A DNA stretch of 64,000 nucleotides, from positions 97,762,001-97,826,000 of the forward strand of contig CM065803.1 of the NCBI GenBank assembly GCA_033398695.1. The letters run 5' to 3'. Source of the DNA: Orobanche coerulescens (taxonomy: Eukaryota > Streptophyta > Magnoliopsida > Lamiales > Orobanchaceae). The notes beneath the pieces were generated by a model that saw only the letters and a list, made by a program, of their open reading frames with translations, searched no databases and was not told where the DNA came from. Position numbers and translations under genes: made by a program. This document shows, piece by piece, positions 12,801 to 24,642 of this stretch (positions are counted from its first letter, which is position 1; every line of letters starts with the position of its first letter).

Positions 12801-13339
12801 GCCATCTACGGAGATTGACTGTACATTCATGTCATAATTCATAATATTCTTCTTGAAAACTTGCACCAGTTTTTAAACAACACTATTTTTTAAAAGTGGG
12901 AGAAACATAATGTTTATTAACTAATAAACTCATTAAATATCAAATCCCAACTCACTGAGAATCCATTATTCTCACTCCATTTTGAATAGTTTTTCTAAAA
13001 CCCCACTAGATGAAGAGAACCAAGAAGAAGAAGAGATAGATGCTGACGACCACTGAAGACCGTCCTCAAAGTATTTCCAAGACGTAGGAATTAGGATGCT
13101 ACTTTAACGCTTCTTTTTATTCCTGTGTCAAAATGTATTTTGGTTTCCGATGTACTCTTTTGCACTTGATGTAATAATTCCGCTGTACTCTTGAATATTT
13201 CTTTTCTATGGAATAACCAGTCTTAGTTCACCGGGCTGGGATCTGGCATATGTATGCTTTACTGGAATGTATTATCACAAACGTTATTTATTACGTTAAC
13301 TGTCGCATTCTCGTCCAACCCCGGTGTGGGGGCGTGACA
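9859..13339 (+). repeat. 3' LTR of element B (3,481 bp)
   Basis: Runs from TGTAGAACCCCC to GGGGGCGTGACA. The part from 10699 matches the 5' LTR copy. It holds the approximately 180-bp tandem block (about 11395-12075). The first 840 bases are present only here because the 5' copy is cut by LTR A. Confidence 0.92.
10202..10262 (+). repeat. Microsatellites (AT)n and (AC)n in B 3' LTR
   Basis: A run of A and AT units passes into a run of AC units. A short AG-rich run follows at 10426-10450. The minus-strand ORF over the AC run is an artefact of the repeat. Confidence 0.95.
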
Positions 13340-13474
13340 TTGTGGGCATGTAAATTTTCTTTAAAGTTGCCCTATGTTGTGTATTTAGGACTTTTTCGAT
13401 TTGTGTATTAGGTTTACTGATTACTGTATATTTACGTATGTTTTCTCAATGTCCTATATATTACATGCATATTA
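13340..13474. other. Short spacer between B and Copia C
   Basis: 135 bases of AT-rich DNA between the end of B's 3' LTR and the start of C's LTR. I see nothing in it. The first five bases (TTGTG) should be one target duplication of B, the other being left of the window. Confidence 0.5.
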
Positions 13475-15074
13475 TGTTGGGTTTTACGTGTATCTAATAC
13501 AATAAATTTGAGCAAAAATGCAGCAAAATAATTAACGAAAAACCCAGATGAGGATCTTCATGCAGTAATTTGATTGATTTATAAAGTTTGTCGAATCACC
13601 TTAATCCGAAGAACATATCTGAACCCAGACCAGAAGCTGATGAAAATCGTCTTTCTCTTTCCGTGATCCACACACGAATAATTGGTACAAGCCAGATTGC
13701 TAGATCCTTACGAATAATGTTGATTAACAGTACAACAATTAATTCCCTTCTAAAAGGATGTGTACTGGTGATAAAATAAACTAAGGGAAGAAGACGGAGA
13801 TGACCGAAATGGACTTCTCGGACAGAAATAGTTCGGCAGGTTCAGAAGAGGGGAGTACCCATTTTCTTTTCACAGAATTATGGTTGTATAATTTTTAACT
13901 TATGACAAATCCTTGTCCAAGACCCTGTATTTATACTAAGTAAATCTTAGAGTCAAACTCTAGTATTTGTTTAGTTGCCCCTAAACTTATTAAATATTAC
14001 AGTATATACAATATCATATATTATATATATTACTTATTTAATCCTATAATAAATCTAATATCCAATATTATATTTATCATTCCCAATTGATATAATGAAA
14101 TAATATAATATATAATATCATATATTATATATTACTCATTATTCAATTTCTTAATAAATATAATATTCAATAGTATATCTATTAATTATTCTAGCTTGTC
14201 TTTAACTGTCGTATGTCTGACCCAAAGGCTTATATTATTTTGGCAATCATTTAATACCTCATTAAATGATAAATCATAAGCGATCTCTAGCATGATATTA
14301 TGAATACCCAAATAATATAAGTTTATAGTCTATTAAACTATTTAATGTGTCAAATCCCTTTGTCGCGCGATATCATATTTGAACTAAGTCATGGAAATTA
14401 TCATACTTATTATGTCCAAATGCCATCTCGATCTTTAGTAGACTGATTGAATCAGAAGACTTTTCATTTGAGCATGACCATGCATTTCCTTCAGTCCTAC
14501 TTATCAAGGCCCCCAACAAATATCTCTCTCCCTAGAGAGAGGGAAAAATCTCCATCTTGTTTATTCATTGCCCTCTACATGACTCCCACTAATCCCGATC
14601 GCTAACCTTTATGATCACCATATTCCAGATGACGTTGGATTACGTCAAGACATAGCAGTTAACATGTTGGAATCTATGATAATCTCAGGTTCAAGGATTT
14701 ATTGACATATTTACTATATTAAGATTCATTTATGACTTCTCCATGTAGTTATCTCAATGCAGATCTATCCAGTATTGCGTTCTCTAACTAATATATATAT
14801 AAATTTGATCCGTACGATACGCATAATCATCCGATGATTATCAGTCAAACTTATACTAGTATATTAATCACTTGAGTCTCCACTCTACGTGAATGGACCA
14901 GGGACATTTGAATAATCATATTATTCGTGAATAATTATTATTCAATTACTATAATATTAAAACATGCACACATTATAATAATCAACGAGAAATAGATGAT
15001 ATCAAATAACTTTATTTAAATGTGACAATTACAAATCTAGGCACATCGAATATCCTAGGGCATTATTCCCAACA
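13475..15074 (-). repeat. 3' LTR of Copia C (1,600 bp)
   Basis: Bounded on the plus strand by TGTTGGG at 13475 and CCCAACA ending at 15074, a proper terminal inverted repeat. Read on the minus strand it begins TGTTGGGAATAATGCCC, like the TGTTAGGAATATGCCC of element H, so C and H are related families. A minus-strand TATA box (GTATAAATAC) lies at about 13926-13936. A purine-rich tract (GCAAGAGGGAGAT, minus) abuts the LTR at 15075-15087. Confidence 0.9.
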
Positions 15075-15088
15075 ATCTCCCTCTTGCA

Positions 15089-15342
15089 CTAGGACCATTC
15101 ATTCATGACTTTTAGTCCCATAGATCTAGCATGCTCTACAAGCTTTTCATGTGAGAGAGGCTTGGTAAGTGGATCAACAACATTCTCTTCTGTTGCTACT
15201 TTACATATTGTAATATCTCCTCGTCTGACGATCTCTCTGGCTAGGTGATATTTTCTGAGTATATGTTTGGAATTATGATGGCACTTAGTCTCTTTACCTT
15301 GTGCAATAGCACCATTATTGTCACAATAAAGGCTTATGGCAC
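15089..15342 (-). pseudogene. pol: C pol, last part of RNase H
   Basis: The minus strand reads ISLYCDNNGAIAQGKE, then HNSKHILRKYHLAREIV and ENVVDPLTKPLSHEK, the usual C-terminal end of Copia RNase H. It stops at TAG (15089-15091) just before the polypurine tract. This piece has no stop. Its N-terminal side continues at 35855 on the other side of element D. Confidence 0.9.
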
Positions 15343-15515
15343 CCTGGTGTAATACCCGTACTTTTTAGTGACTGTTTGACCTTGCCGTTCTTCCTATTTT
15401 GTCACTCTGTAAACTCTTTGTGATGTTGTCGATGTTGTTATAGAGTTTCGTACCTTGTTTGGATCATGATCATGTTGTTGTTTAGACCTTTCAGAAGTGT
15501 TCTGGGTCAGAGAGA

Positions 15516-16050
15516 TAGCGCACGCTAGGCCTAAGCTAACGCACGCTAATTCTTCTTGAGTAGCGCACGCTAGCTTTGAGCCTTAGCGCGCGCTAAGGGA
15601 CCAGACAGGGCAGAGGCAGTAGCTAATTCTGCTCTCCGGACTAGCAGTTAGCGCACGCTAGGAGTTAGCTAGCGCACGCTATTCATGGTCAGTAGTGCGC
15701 GCTAACACGTCCGTAGCGCACGCTAACGAGCTGGGTCAGCAGAGGCAGTGAGGTTTTTAGACTGTCTGGAATATCAGGTAACGTACGCTAGGCTTCGGCT
15801 AGCGCACGCTAGCTATCACAGCAGCGCACGCTAAGACTCGAGCAGGGCAGATGACAGTAGGTTCTGGACTCCAATTTCTGGACACCAACTCCCAGGTAGC
15901 GCACACTAACTATTGGATAGCGCACGCTAAAGGAAGGCGATTAGCGCTTGCAACGGTATACCTATCGCACGCTAACGAGGCTGGCAGGAGCCACTGGACT
16001 ACCCGGTGACCCTGCTAGCGCACGCTAATATTGAGGCGTAGCATGCGCTA
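15516..16050 (+). repeat. Array of TAGCGCACGCTA palindromes, D 5' LTR
   Basis: About 17 copies of an imperfect 12-base palindrome (TAGCG-CA-CGCTA and one- or two-base variants such as TAGCGCGCGCTA) at irregular spacing. It lies upstream of the TATA box, so in U3. Copies recur at 28014-28386 and 33983-34519. Confidence 0.92.
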
Positions 16051-16062
16051 GACTGGGCACAG

Positions 16063-16070
16063 TATATATA
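16063..16070 (+). promoter_or_regulatory. TATA box of D 5' LTR
   Basis: TATATATA after the palindrome array. The same element is at 34532-34539 in the 3' LTR, and TATAAATA is at 28399-28406 in the related solo LTR. It is the likely core promoter of the element. Confidence 0.65.
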
Positions 16071-16639
16071 TGACAATTGACCTTGCACTTGTCATTTCTT
16101 CCACCTTTTACACTTATCCGATCGGGAGAGCTCAAGGAGGGCGATTAGGGGCGATTTGAAGCGGTCTTTCTTCATCCATCATCATCTTGAGTTGGATAAC
16201 AAGGATCTCACAACACTTAATCCTTTTCCACATTCTAAATCAAGGTAAGAATACTTAGAACCCTAATTTTGGGAATTTTGTGGATTTTCTTAGATTCGTT
16301 CGATTTATCCATTGTGGAGCTTGAGTACCTCGAGATTATGATTTATCTACCCCGTATCTATGTTTCCCTTATAATTTTACGGATTGGTTTGTGCCGTGTT
16401 CATACTTTTGAGGGTTTGGGTGATTTTCCAACCTCTAGTTGTTTACCCTTGTAGTTTCGTGAATCATAGGCGGGTTTCGGGAGTTTCTTCGTGAGTTATG
16501 AGTATGAATTATTGATTATCATATCCCTTGCGAATCGTTTACGTACCGGAAGTGCGTTCTTGGACCTACCGAACTCATACTCTTTTCCGTTCGATTTCTC
16601 GATGTCTCAAAGTCAAGTATATATTTATGAATTTACGTT

Positions 16640-17127
16640 CACTACCAAAAATCAGACTTTAGCCGACGACTTAAAGTGGTCGGCTAAACCCCAAAGTCGT
16701 CGGCTAATCATGCCAGCCGTCGGCTAAAAAACCGTCGGCCGATATTCGTCGGCCAAGGTTTAGCCGACGACTTTTGTGCAGTCGTCGGCTAAAGTTCCAA
16801 AATTAGCTGACTACTACTACACGGTCGTCGGCTAAACCTGTTGGGAAAAAAAAAATTAGCCGACGACCTTAACGAGACGGTCGGCTAAAATTGTTTTTTT
16901 AAAAAAAAATAGAGTTTAGCCGACGACCGTCTTATATGTCGTCGGCTAAAACCATTTTTTTAAAAAAAATTAAATTATTTTAGCCGACGACCTATAAGAC
17001 GGTCGTCGGCTAAAACCCTTTTTAAAAAAAAAAAAAAAATTACTTTAGCCGACGACCGTCTTATAGGTCGTCGGCTAAAACCCTTTACTTTAGCCGACGA
17101 CCGTCTTATATGTCGTCGGCTAAATCC
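16640..17127 (-). repeat. Left terminal and sub-terminal repeats of CACTA
   Basis: The terminal repeat is followed by about a dozen direct and inverted copies of TTTAGCCGACGAC / GTCGTCGGCTAAA, often paired to form palindromes around CGTCTTATA-type cores and separated by A- or T-runs. In En/Spm, TNPA binds 12-base sub-terminal motifs; these copies are the likely binding sites here. Confidence 0.92.
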
Positions 17128-17397
17128 CTTTTGTTAAAAAAAAAAAATTTAATTGATTTTGGGATCCCAAACCGTATTTTTACACTGCAATTTTTATACA
17201 GCAGCTCTCATTATCAACAACAATCAACGCGCAACACATTCAACTAATACCATTAATAATATGCCCAACATTATATGCATAACAACGCACAACACATTCA
17301 AGAACATTAATTTCATCAACATACTAGTAGCGTCAATAAAATCACTTACACAATTGTAACACAAATATAAATATACAAGAGTACTACAACTACACAA

Positions 17398-19798
17398 CTA
17401 CAATCCACTGCCAAAATCATCTAAATGCCGAAATGTAGTAGTAGAAGGATTACCACCATCCCCTAGATCCTCGTCACGAGGCTGTGAAGTTGGGGTCTGT
17501 CCGAAGAGAGAAGGCGGTGGAGCAGGTGCCTGCAGTCCAGCCTGAGTAATGGTCTGAGTCAGCGTCATCATATAGTCCATCATGGCCTGCTGCTGTCTCT
17601 GGAAACTCTCTAACCGCGACTCAGTCCTCTGCTCGCTCTCATGTAACCGCGTTTGAGTCCTCCTTTCATTCTCAGCTCGGAGCTCCCTCTCCGCCCTCAA
17701 CTGCTCCTAGAGATAGGCAGTCCGTGCATCCCGTCCGCGAGGGCGCTGGAAGCCGGGGGTATCTTTCAATACATGGTGACCCTCGGCTCCCATCATCTTA
17801 GTGCGGTACCGACTACCTCTAGGAGAGTAGACGGTACCCCACACCCTAGCGCGAACATAAGGATCGGCCTGATCGATCTGTCCAATGGCAGAATCGAGGT
17901 CAGTCTCCGCTAAGTCCGGATACTGCTCCCGAGCAATCTCAGCAAGCATCCTTTGAGACTCCTCCCGCACACGCTCCTAAGTTAATATGAAAATAAATAT
18001 TTGAATATCAATAAAAGTATGATACAAAGGCATTTATTTTATTACTAAAATAAAATAAAAAAAGACTTACATGCTCCTCGGGACGGTTCGGAAATGCTTT
18101 CTGAGTCACGTAGGCAAATGCGTCCAACGAATTAGAAGAAATGGCCTCGTGCGCAACTCTGGCTAACGACCGGGAACCCAGACTGTGATGGTCAGTCAGA
18201 CCAGCACGATTGGTCGTGTTGGTCAAGCTAGTCGCCTTCAAAAAAATATTATTTAGAACCGAGTTTATATTTAGAATTCCAAAAAAAAATGAAATATTAT
18301 TATTTTTTATTAAATACTAGCATTTTTTTTAATAAATAAAATACAATATTCAGATTTTTATTTTTATTAAAACAATTTATTTCCACTTTAGAATAAAAAA
18401 ATTCCGATTTTTTAATATTAATAATATTCCAGAATTTTAAAAAAATAAATGAAGTTCCGATTTTTTCTAATTTAAAAAAAATGGAACTTCAAGTATTTTT
18501 TATATTCTGAAACATTAATTTAAAAAAATGGAGTTTATATTTAGAATTCAAAAAAATAAAATCTGAAAGAGGAAGAATGAAATGAGTGTATTTTAGTCAT
18601 ACCATGAACTTTGGGTCGCGAAAATGGGCGCGTAGCGACTTCCACTCGTACTCCAGGAACTTGAATTCTTCCGGGGTAGCCTCTCGGGTATCACCCCAGG
18701 CTGTCCAGAATATGTGCTTCTCATTTTTCCAAGATTTGTACCTACAACACACGTTGCACAACATATATCATTCGTAAGAAAAAAAATTACGCAAACAATG
18801 TAGATACAAAATAAATTAAAATGACTTACTTGGTAGACTGCACCTCGTCACACCAAGTACATAGTAGAGAGTCAGGAATGACAAACCACACCTATGAACA
18901 ACATAAATACGCAATAATTTAAAAACATCACATATTGCATTTTCAAGAACTACGTGTTGATTGAAAAACACTTATTAAATATTTATTAACTTACCGACAT
19001 AGCATTATTCAAAGCATCCTTCACGCACTGCGGCACGTCCCCCCAATCGGGCCACAAAACGGGGACTCTGTCCCGAATGACAAAGCCAACATTACGGCTA
19101 TATGACGCCGCAGCGTCAGAAGACATCACCGGCCGGCCGTGTCTGTCTAGAGGAATCTCATAACGGCCATGCTTACTTACGTACGAGTCGAGCGCCAGAC
19201 CCTTTGCTGGGCCACGAGTCTCCTTTTTTTTCTTCTCCTCCTCGACTACATTTTTCCCCTTCTCCTTCTCCCTCTGTATCTCCTCGTACAGTTTCGTCTT
19301 CGAAACCCGACAATTCCGCCAAAACATGTTGTCTGGCCAAGACTCATAGACGTACGCCTTGTCAGGGCTAATCAATCGAACGGGAACTTGGGCTCCCGTC
19401 TCATCGACCTCTGGAATAGTCGGAACCATCGGAGGCATGAATAGAGTCGGCGGCGGACCGTGGGGCACCGCGGATGAGGAACTCCGTACATCTCCTGATG
19501 TGTGAGGGCTAGACGTGGGTCGGTGGATGGGAGGCATACGAGTCTCCGACTGCGAGGGGGTCGGCCGTGGTATCTGAAAGGATAAACGCCGCGCTAGTGT
19601 AGCGGGCTCATCTGTCGGCCTATAAAAATCGTCAGCGTTCATGCCGGTAGCTTCTAGTATCTGGCGGGCACGAACGCTGCTCTGAGATATGTATAGTGTA
19701 CCGGGATCCGCCTTACTAGAGGCTGCGGAACTCCCCCCCGAATCGGGAGTGGTCGACTTTGTCGACTTCTTCCCCAACGCTTTCTTTATTCTATCCAT
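17398..19798 (-). pseudogene. CACTA TNPA-like gene (plant transposase 24 type), five exons, one stop
   Basis: Probable DNA-binding partner of the transposase. Exons on the minus strand: 19798 to about 18995 (Ser/Thr-rich N-terminus, Pro-rich middle, basic EEEKKKKETRG); about 18892-18830 (CTWCDEV); about 18741-18604 (YKSWKNEKHIFWTAWGD); 18240 to about 18071 (RAGLTDHHSLGSRSLARVAHE); about 17975-17398. Joins have GTAAG donors and AG acceptors. The NRAGLTDHHSLGSRSLA block resembles the N-anR ... H--GSkSFa signature of the Ptta/En/Spm transposase family (Pfam Transposase_24). The last exon ends in a Glu/Arg-rich coiled coil and a Gln/Met-rich helix. One TAG (17706-17708) splits the last exon just before the coiled coil. 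Otherwise the gene is open, so damage is slight. Confidence 0.8.
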
Positions 19799-20523
19799 AA
19801 TCTAAACAAATAAATCAAATTCACAACTCAACACAATAGTAATTATCAATGCCATACCACGTTAATCTTTTGATTAACGCCGGCTATAAAATTCCTTCCT
19901 CCTCAAACAAATTCATCAAATATTTCTAAACAAATTCATCAAATAATCTAAACAAATTCATCAAATTCACAATTCAACACAACAGTAATTATCAATGCCA
20001 TACCACGTTAATCTTTCGATTAACGCCGGCTATACAATCCCTTCCTCCTCAAACAAATTCATCAAATTCACAACTCATTAAACACAAAAGTTTGAAAATA
20101 CTAAATTCATCAAAAATTGCATCACAACTCATTAAACAATTTATCTAATTCATCACATAATCTAAACAAATACAATAAATTCAACAAAAAAAAGACAAGG
20201 GTTACCGCGGCCGGGCTGGCGGGCGACGGGCGGAGGGCGTCGGGCGGGCGGGCGGGCGATGGGACCGGGGCTGGCGGGCGGGACGATCGGCTGGGCCCGG
20301 GGCGGAGGGCGTCTGGCGGGCGATGGGACCGGGGCGGAGGGCGTCGGGTGGGCGGGCGGGACGATTGGCTGGGTGACGATCGGCGGGATGGGGGCTAGGT
20401 GATGGGCGGCTAGGTGACGGGCGGTTGGGGCTGGGTGACGATCGGCGGGCGACGGGCGACGGGCGAGGACTAAACCAGAAGAAGAAAATAACAAAAGGGA
20501 GGTACTAGAAACGTATAAAAGGT
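19799..20523 (-). other. CACTA inter-gene region upstream of TNPA, with GC-rich minisatellite
   Basis: Non-coding region in front of the TNPA gene. Two copies of a block starting ATCAATGCCATACCACGTTA lie at about 19848 and 19994. A strongly GC-rich run (about 20203-20470) is made of short CGGGCGGGCGGGACGATCGG-like units; ORFs on both strands there only reflect the repeat. A plus-strand TATAAAA at 20514-20520 points toward the foldback that follows. Confidence 0.7.
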
Positions 20524-21009
20524 GGGGGTTTAGCCGACGACAAGATCTACGTCGTCGGCTAAAGTTTTGTAAAAAAAAAATTACACTTTAGCCGACGACA
20601 TATAAGACGGTCGTCGGCTAAACCCAGCAATGACCCGACCGTGTTAGACAACACGGTCGGGCAGGCAAACAGTGTGTTTTCAAATTCTGGGCGGGTGCGA
20701 CACGGGCCGTGTCGATGGACACGGTCGGGAGTTTAGCTGACGACCTTCTTATAAGTCGTCGGCTAAAGGTTAATTTTTTTTTTTAAAAAAAACATTGGTC
20801 GATCGTGTCAGGGGACACGGGCCGTGTCGCACCTGCCCAGAATGGGAAAACACACTGTCTGACTGACCCGACCGTGTTGTCTAACACGGTCGGGTCATTG
20901 CTGGGGTTTAGCCGACGACCGTTTTATATGTCGTCGGCTAAAGTATAATTTTTTTTTAAAAAAAAAAACTTTAGCCGACGACGTAGATCTTGTCGTCGGC
21001 GAAACCCCC
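20524..21009. repeat. 486-bp foldback between the two CACTA genes
   Basis: The left arm starts GGGGGTTTAGCCGACGACAA and the right arm ends with its inverse, with one mismatch in the first 40 bases. Inner parts also pair: a block with CCGACCGTGTTAGACAACAC on the left has its inverse on the right, as does ACACGGGCCGTGTC. The centre is near 20766 in a T/A run. The arms contain the element's own sub-terminal motif TTTAGCCGACGAC. Confidence 0.9.
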
Positions 21010-21124
21010 CGTTTTTTTAATAATATTATTGATATTATATTAATGTTATGATTCTGATTATTATTATTATTATTACTATTTTTTTTAATTATATTTAACA
21101 AATGAAAATATACATCTACTAAAT

Positions 21125-24100
21125 TTATAGCTCATAGTTTGAGTCATCACTACTGTCTGTCTCATTATCTGAGTTGATAGCCGGCAACATATGCCTCAAG
21201 TCGTCCACATTATCGTCATCAGAATTTTCAAGTAATTCGTTTGTATCAACATCAATGTACCCGCGAGCATCACCACGGAGTCGGACGAGTCGTCCTTCAG
21301 GAACATTATTCATTGTAATTGTCGTTGATGGTGGAATATTTGCTGCATTTGGCTCTTGATAAGCATCATCGTCATCAGTACCTGTTGTTTCTCCCAGTGT
21401 AGCAGCACTAAAAATATTCCTCATTGTCACAACGTTCACTACCTTCCATGTGCCCTTTTTTACCAAGTCATCCAAATAATACACCGACTTTGCTGATGTA
21501 GCAAATACAAAAGGATCACTTTCATACCATGAAGTGGAAGTGTCAACAGATAACAGCCCGTAGTCGTCTTGCATATCGATTCCAAGACTAGTGTCGTACC
21601 ATCGACACTTAAACAAGTAAATTGTCATGCCTTCCCCGTAAATTAGTTCTACCACTTCCAAAAGAACACCGTAATATCCACCATCTATCATAACCCCAGA
21701 ATTTTGACATCTTCTTTTTTGGTCTCTCTCAAGGCATACGAATGTGACACCGTTGACTTTGGCCATCGAATAAATTCTTGACATAACCGGCTTCATAGAA
21801 AGAAGCATAAGTTCACGCGACCAGTTAGGGTGTCCGTCATCTTGTATGTGTGTCATCTGTCGTAAATAAACTTTTTATGTAAAAAAATATATTAAGTCCA
21901 AAATGCAATAGCAACTGAATGTATACGTACACATTCTCCAAAATAGTCGGCAAAAGTGTCATTGTGGAATCTAGTGTCACCTCGCACCATATCGCATGAC
22001 AAGTGGATGTCTTTCCGATTCGAACTGGACAATTGAGCAATATCCACCAATGTGCAATTCGTGACTCGTACGGGTCTAATTGTCTTCCTGGCAACCTCCC
22101 ATAAACGTCAACCTCTGTGGATATGATAGAAAGATTGAATTGTATTTTATCTGCTGGAATAGAGCGGGAAGGGGGCTCGAAGGTGCCCAAATACAACTTG
22201 ATATGCGTAATACACTCCGACGCAAGGTAAGATTCTGCAATGCATCCTTCAGTGCGACTTATTGGCCACGAGTCTTTGTAATCACCGAGTTGCCTGTAAT
22301 ATTGTCAGTGTTAAAAATCATACTTAATTTGACAATATATATATATATATCATACAAAATTATGTTACCTTTCAACCGGGTACATCCACGTGTAGTGCAC
22401 TGGACCAGTGACCAATAACTGCCTAGGAAGGTGGATCATGAGGTGAGGCATGAGGTCAAAAAAGTTTGGAGGAAATATTCGCTCAAACTTGCACAAGATA
22501 TAGATGATCTCATCTTGCATTTTACGCAAATCAGATCTCTTGACTTCTCTCGTACATAATTTCTGGAAAAATCTTGACAATGCAACGCACGGCTCGACCA
22601 CCTGTTTTGGTAAGTACGGTCGAATACATACCGGAAATAGGCGTTGGAGTAGGATATGACAATCATGACTCTTCAAACCAGTTAACTTGTTCTCCCTGAA
22701 ATTAACACACCTTCCTATATTTCCAGCATACTCGGTAGGATACCTAGCAGTCTTTATCCAGCAAAATATCTCAGTTCTCTACTCGGCAGTGATGGTGTAA
22801 GCTGCCTTAGGCATTTTTTTGTTTTCCCTTGACAGTTTTCAACCACAAATGTTTTCTTATGCTCATTTCTTCCCAAACTTTGCGTGCTTTTGGCCCGTCT
22901 TTGGTCTTTCCATCCCAACCTAAGGTTGTCCCAACCACACTTTCGCAAACATTCTTTTCAATGTGCATGACATCCAAGAAGTTCCTTATCAGTAACTTCG
23001 ACCAGTAAGGCAATTCCCAGAATATACTTTTGTGCGACCAATACTTATACCTGTCGGGCCTTTCAGGGGTTGCTGCAATCACATAAGGATGGTTGCTAAG
23101 CTAACCAAAATCGTACTCATTAAGAATTGATAGTATTTCATCACCTGTCCACTGTCGTGGTGGCTCGCTCATTTCTACAGTGCCATCAAATGCTGCAGCA
23201 TCCATACGCCACTCATGTTCCCTCTCAAGCCATATCCGATGACGCATTCGGATAACTTTCCTACAGTGGTACCTAGCACAATCTGCATTCAAACACACTG
23301 GACAACCTCTATATCCGCTAATAACAGATCTAGACAGCATTCCATATGCAGGAAAATTACTAATAGTGTCGATACACATGGCGTGCAAGTAGAACATCTC
23401 AGACGAATAACTGTCGTACGTGGGATGACCTTGCTCCCACAACAATTTCAGCTCCTCTATCAAAGGTCTCATATACACATCGATACACTTTCCCGGATAT
23501 CCCGGCCCCGGGACTAACAAGGTCAACATATTATACTCCTTCCGCATACACATCCACGGAGGAAGATTGTAAGGAATCACTACAACAGGCCATATGGTAT
23601 ATGAAAAACTCATGTTACCAAAAGGGTTGAAACCATCAGATGCAATCCCGAGCCTCACATTTTGGATTTCTGAAGAAAAATTCGGATACTCCCTATCTAT
23701 ATGCTTCCACGCTTCTCCATCTGAAGGGTGTATCATAGTATCCCTGTCATTAGTGCGCGGCTCGGCATGCCATCTCATTGCTTTTGCCGTGTGAGGAAAC
23801 ATAAAAAGCCGTTCCAACCTGTCCTTCAGTGGAAAATACCAAAGTACCTTCACTGGTTTCTCTTTTCCAGAAGGAGTGGTCCTATATCTCTCTGTATCAC
23901 ATACAGGACATCTCGTGAGGTCTTCATTAGGATGCCCCCAAAATAGAACACAATCATACATGCAGACGTGGATCTTAATGTAGGAAAGACCAAGATCTTT
24001 CAAAATTCGTCTCATTTTTGAATATGTATTAGGAAGATGATGACCCTGTGGAAGCATATTACTCGTAAGCTCCAAGTAATCATCTACAGACTTGATGGAT

Positions 24101-24618
24101 GATTTGTTTTCCACCTTTAATCTCATCGTTTCCATGACACAATCAAGAACAGTCAAGTTACACCCTGGGTATAGAGGGGTCTGTTGGAGTTGAATTAGCT
24201 TATTGTACCTGTCAAGCCCAGCAGTATTGCAAGGCAACGGTCTACAAGGTCGTGGGATCTGCTCAGTTGGTACAAACGTCTCGGAAAAACCAAACACATC
24301 ATCAATCAACCTCCTCTTCGGATCGGTGAACCAGTCGTTACCACTAAATTGTCTGTGATCATACGGAATAACAGAATTCGGTGCTTCACCGTGGTATATC
24401 CAACATGTATATTTACTCCAAAAAACATTCTTCTTTAGGTGTTCCCAGACCTCATCAAATGGAAAACGAAACATATCACTGCGACATCTACATTTATTAC
24501 ATGGACAGTAGTGCAACGTATTACCACTGTCGTGCTCTTTTACAAATCTCATAAACTGCTTCATCCCATCCATTACACTTGGATCCCATTTTCGTAACCC
24601 AATCCAACTCTTGTCCAT
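21125..24618 (-). pseudogene. CACTA TNPD-type transposase (TNP2, DUF4218, DUF4216 domains), broken
   Basis: Start chosen at 24618 (MDKSWIGLRKWD), right after a TTTTCAG acceptor-like site; the upstream ATG in the same frame would be within an intron. Order: transposase-associated domain (MDKSW ... CPCNKCRC), TNP2 transposase (CPVCDTERYR, LGIASDGFNPFGNMS, LVPGPGYPGK, CPVC), FLDVMHIEKNVCESVVG, a DUF4218-like part (LKSHDCHILLQRLFPV, then EGCIAESYL), and a DUF4216-like part (SVYYLDDLVKKGTWKVV) with an Asp-rich end. It excises and reinserts the element. Damage: in-frame TAG at 23101-23103, frameshift near 22760, and likely shift near 22030. The residue usually Asp in the NDFPA motif is Asn (TISNFPAYG). 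Probable introns lie at about 22365-22292 and 21935-21857. Confidence 0.88.
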
Positions 24619-24642
24619 CCTGAAAATGTATACATTTTCCAA

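Larger units (their letters stand above)
994..13339 (+). mobile_element. Element B: Tekay-like Ty3/Gypsy retrotransposon, degenerate
   Basis: Two long LTR copies flank a primer site, an extra ORF, gag and pol with the Gypsy order protease-RT-RNase H-integrase, ending in a chromodomain-like tail. That order, the tail and the LTR length of 3.5 kb fit the Tekay (Del) chromovirus clade. The first part of the 5' LTR is cut off by the insertion of LTR A. Many stops, frameshifts and lost catalytic residues make it inactive. The LTRs are still very similar by eye but differ by scattered substitutions and small indels, so it is not a recent insertion. Confidence 0.9.

Noticed and set aside
15516..16050. 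Regularly repeated palindromes resembling a CRISPR array
   Set aside because: Units are 12 bases, spacing is irregular, the setting is a plant LTR, and the array recurs in sister LTRs. No cas genes exist here.
16269..16727. Small plus-strand ORFs in D LTR, also at 34738-35184
   Set aside because: They lie in R/U5 with no domain and change between the two LTR copies.
20117..20494. Overlapping ORFs on both strands rich in Gly/Arg/Asp or Ala/Pro
   Set aside because: Translation of a GC-rich minisatellite with no stop-forming triplets; present on both strands, so not coding.
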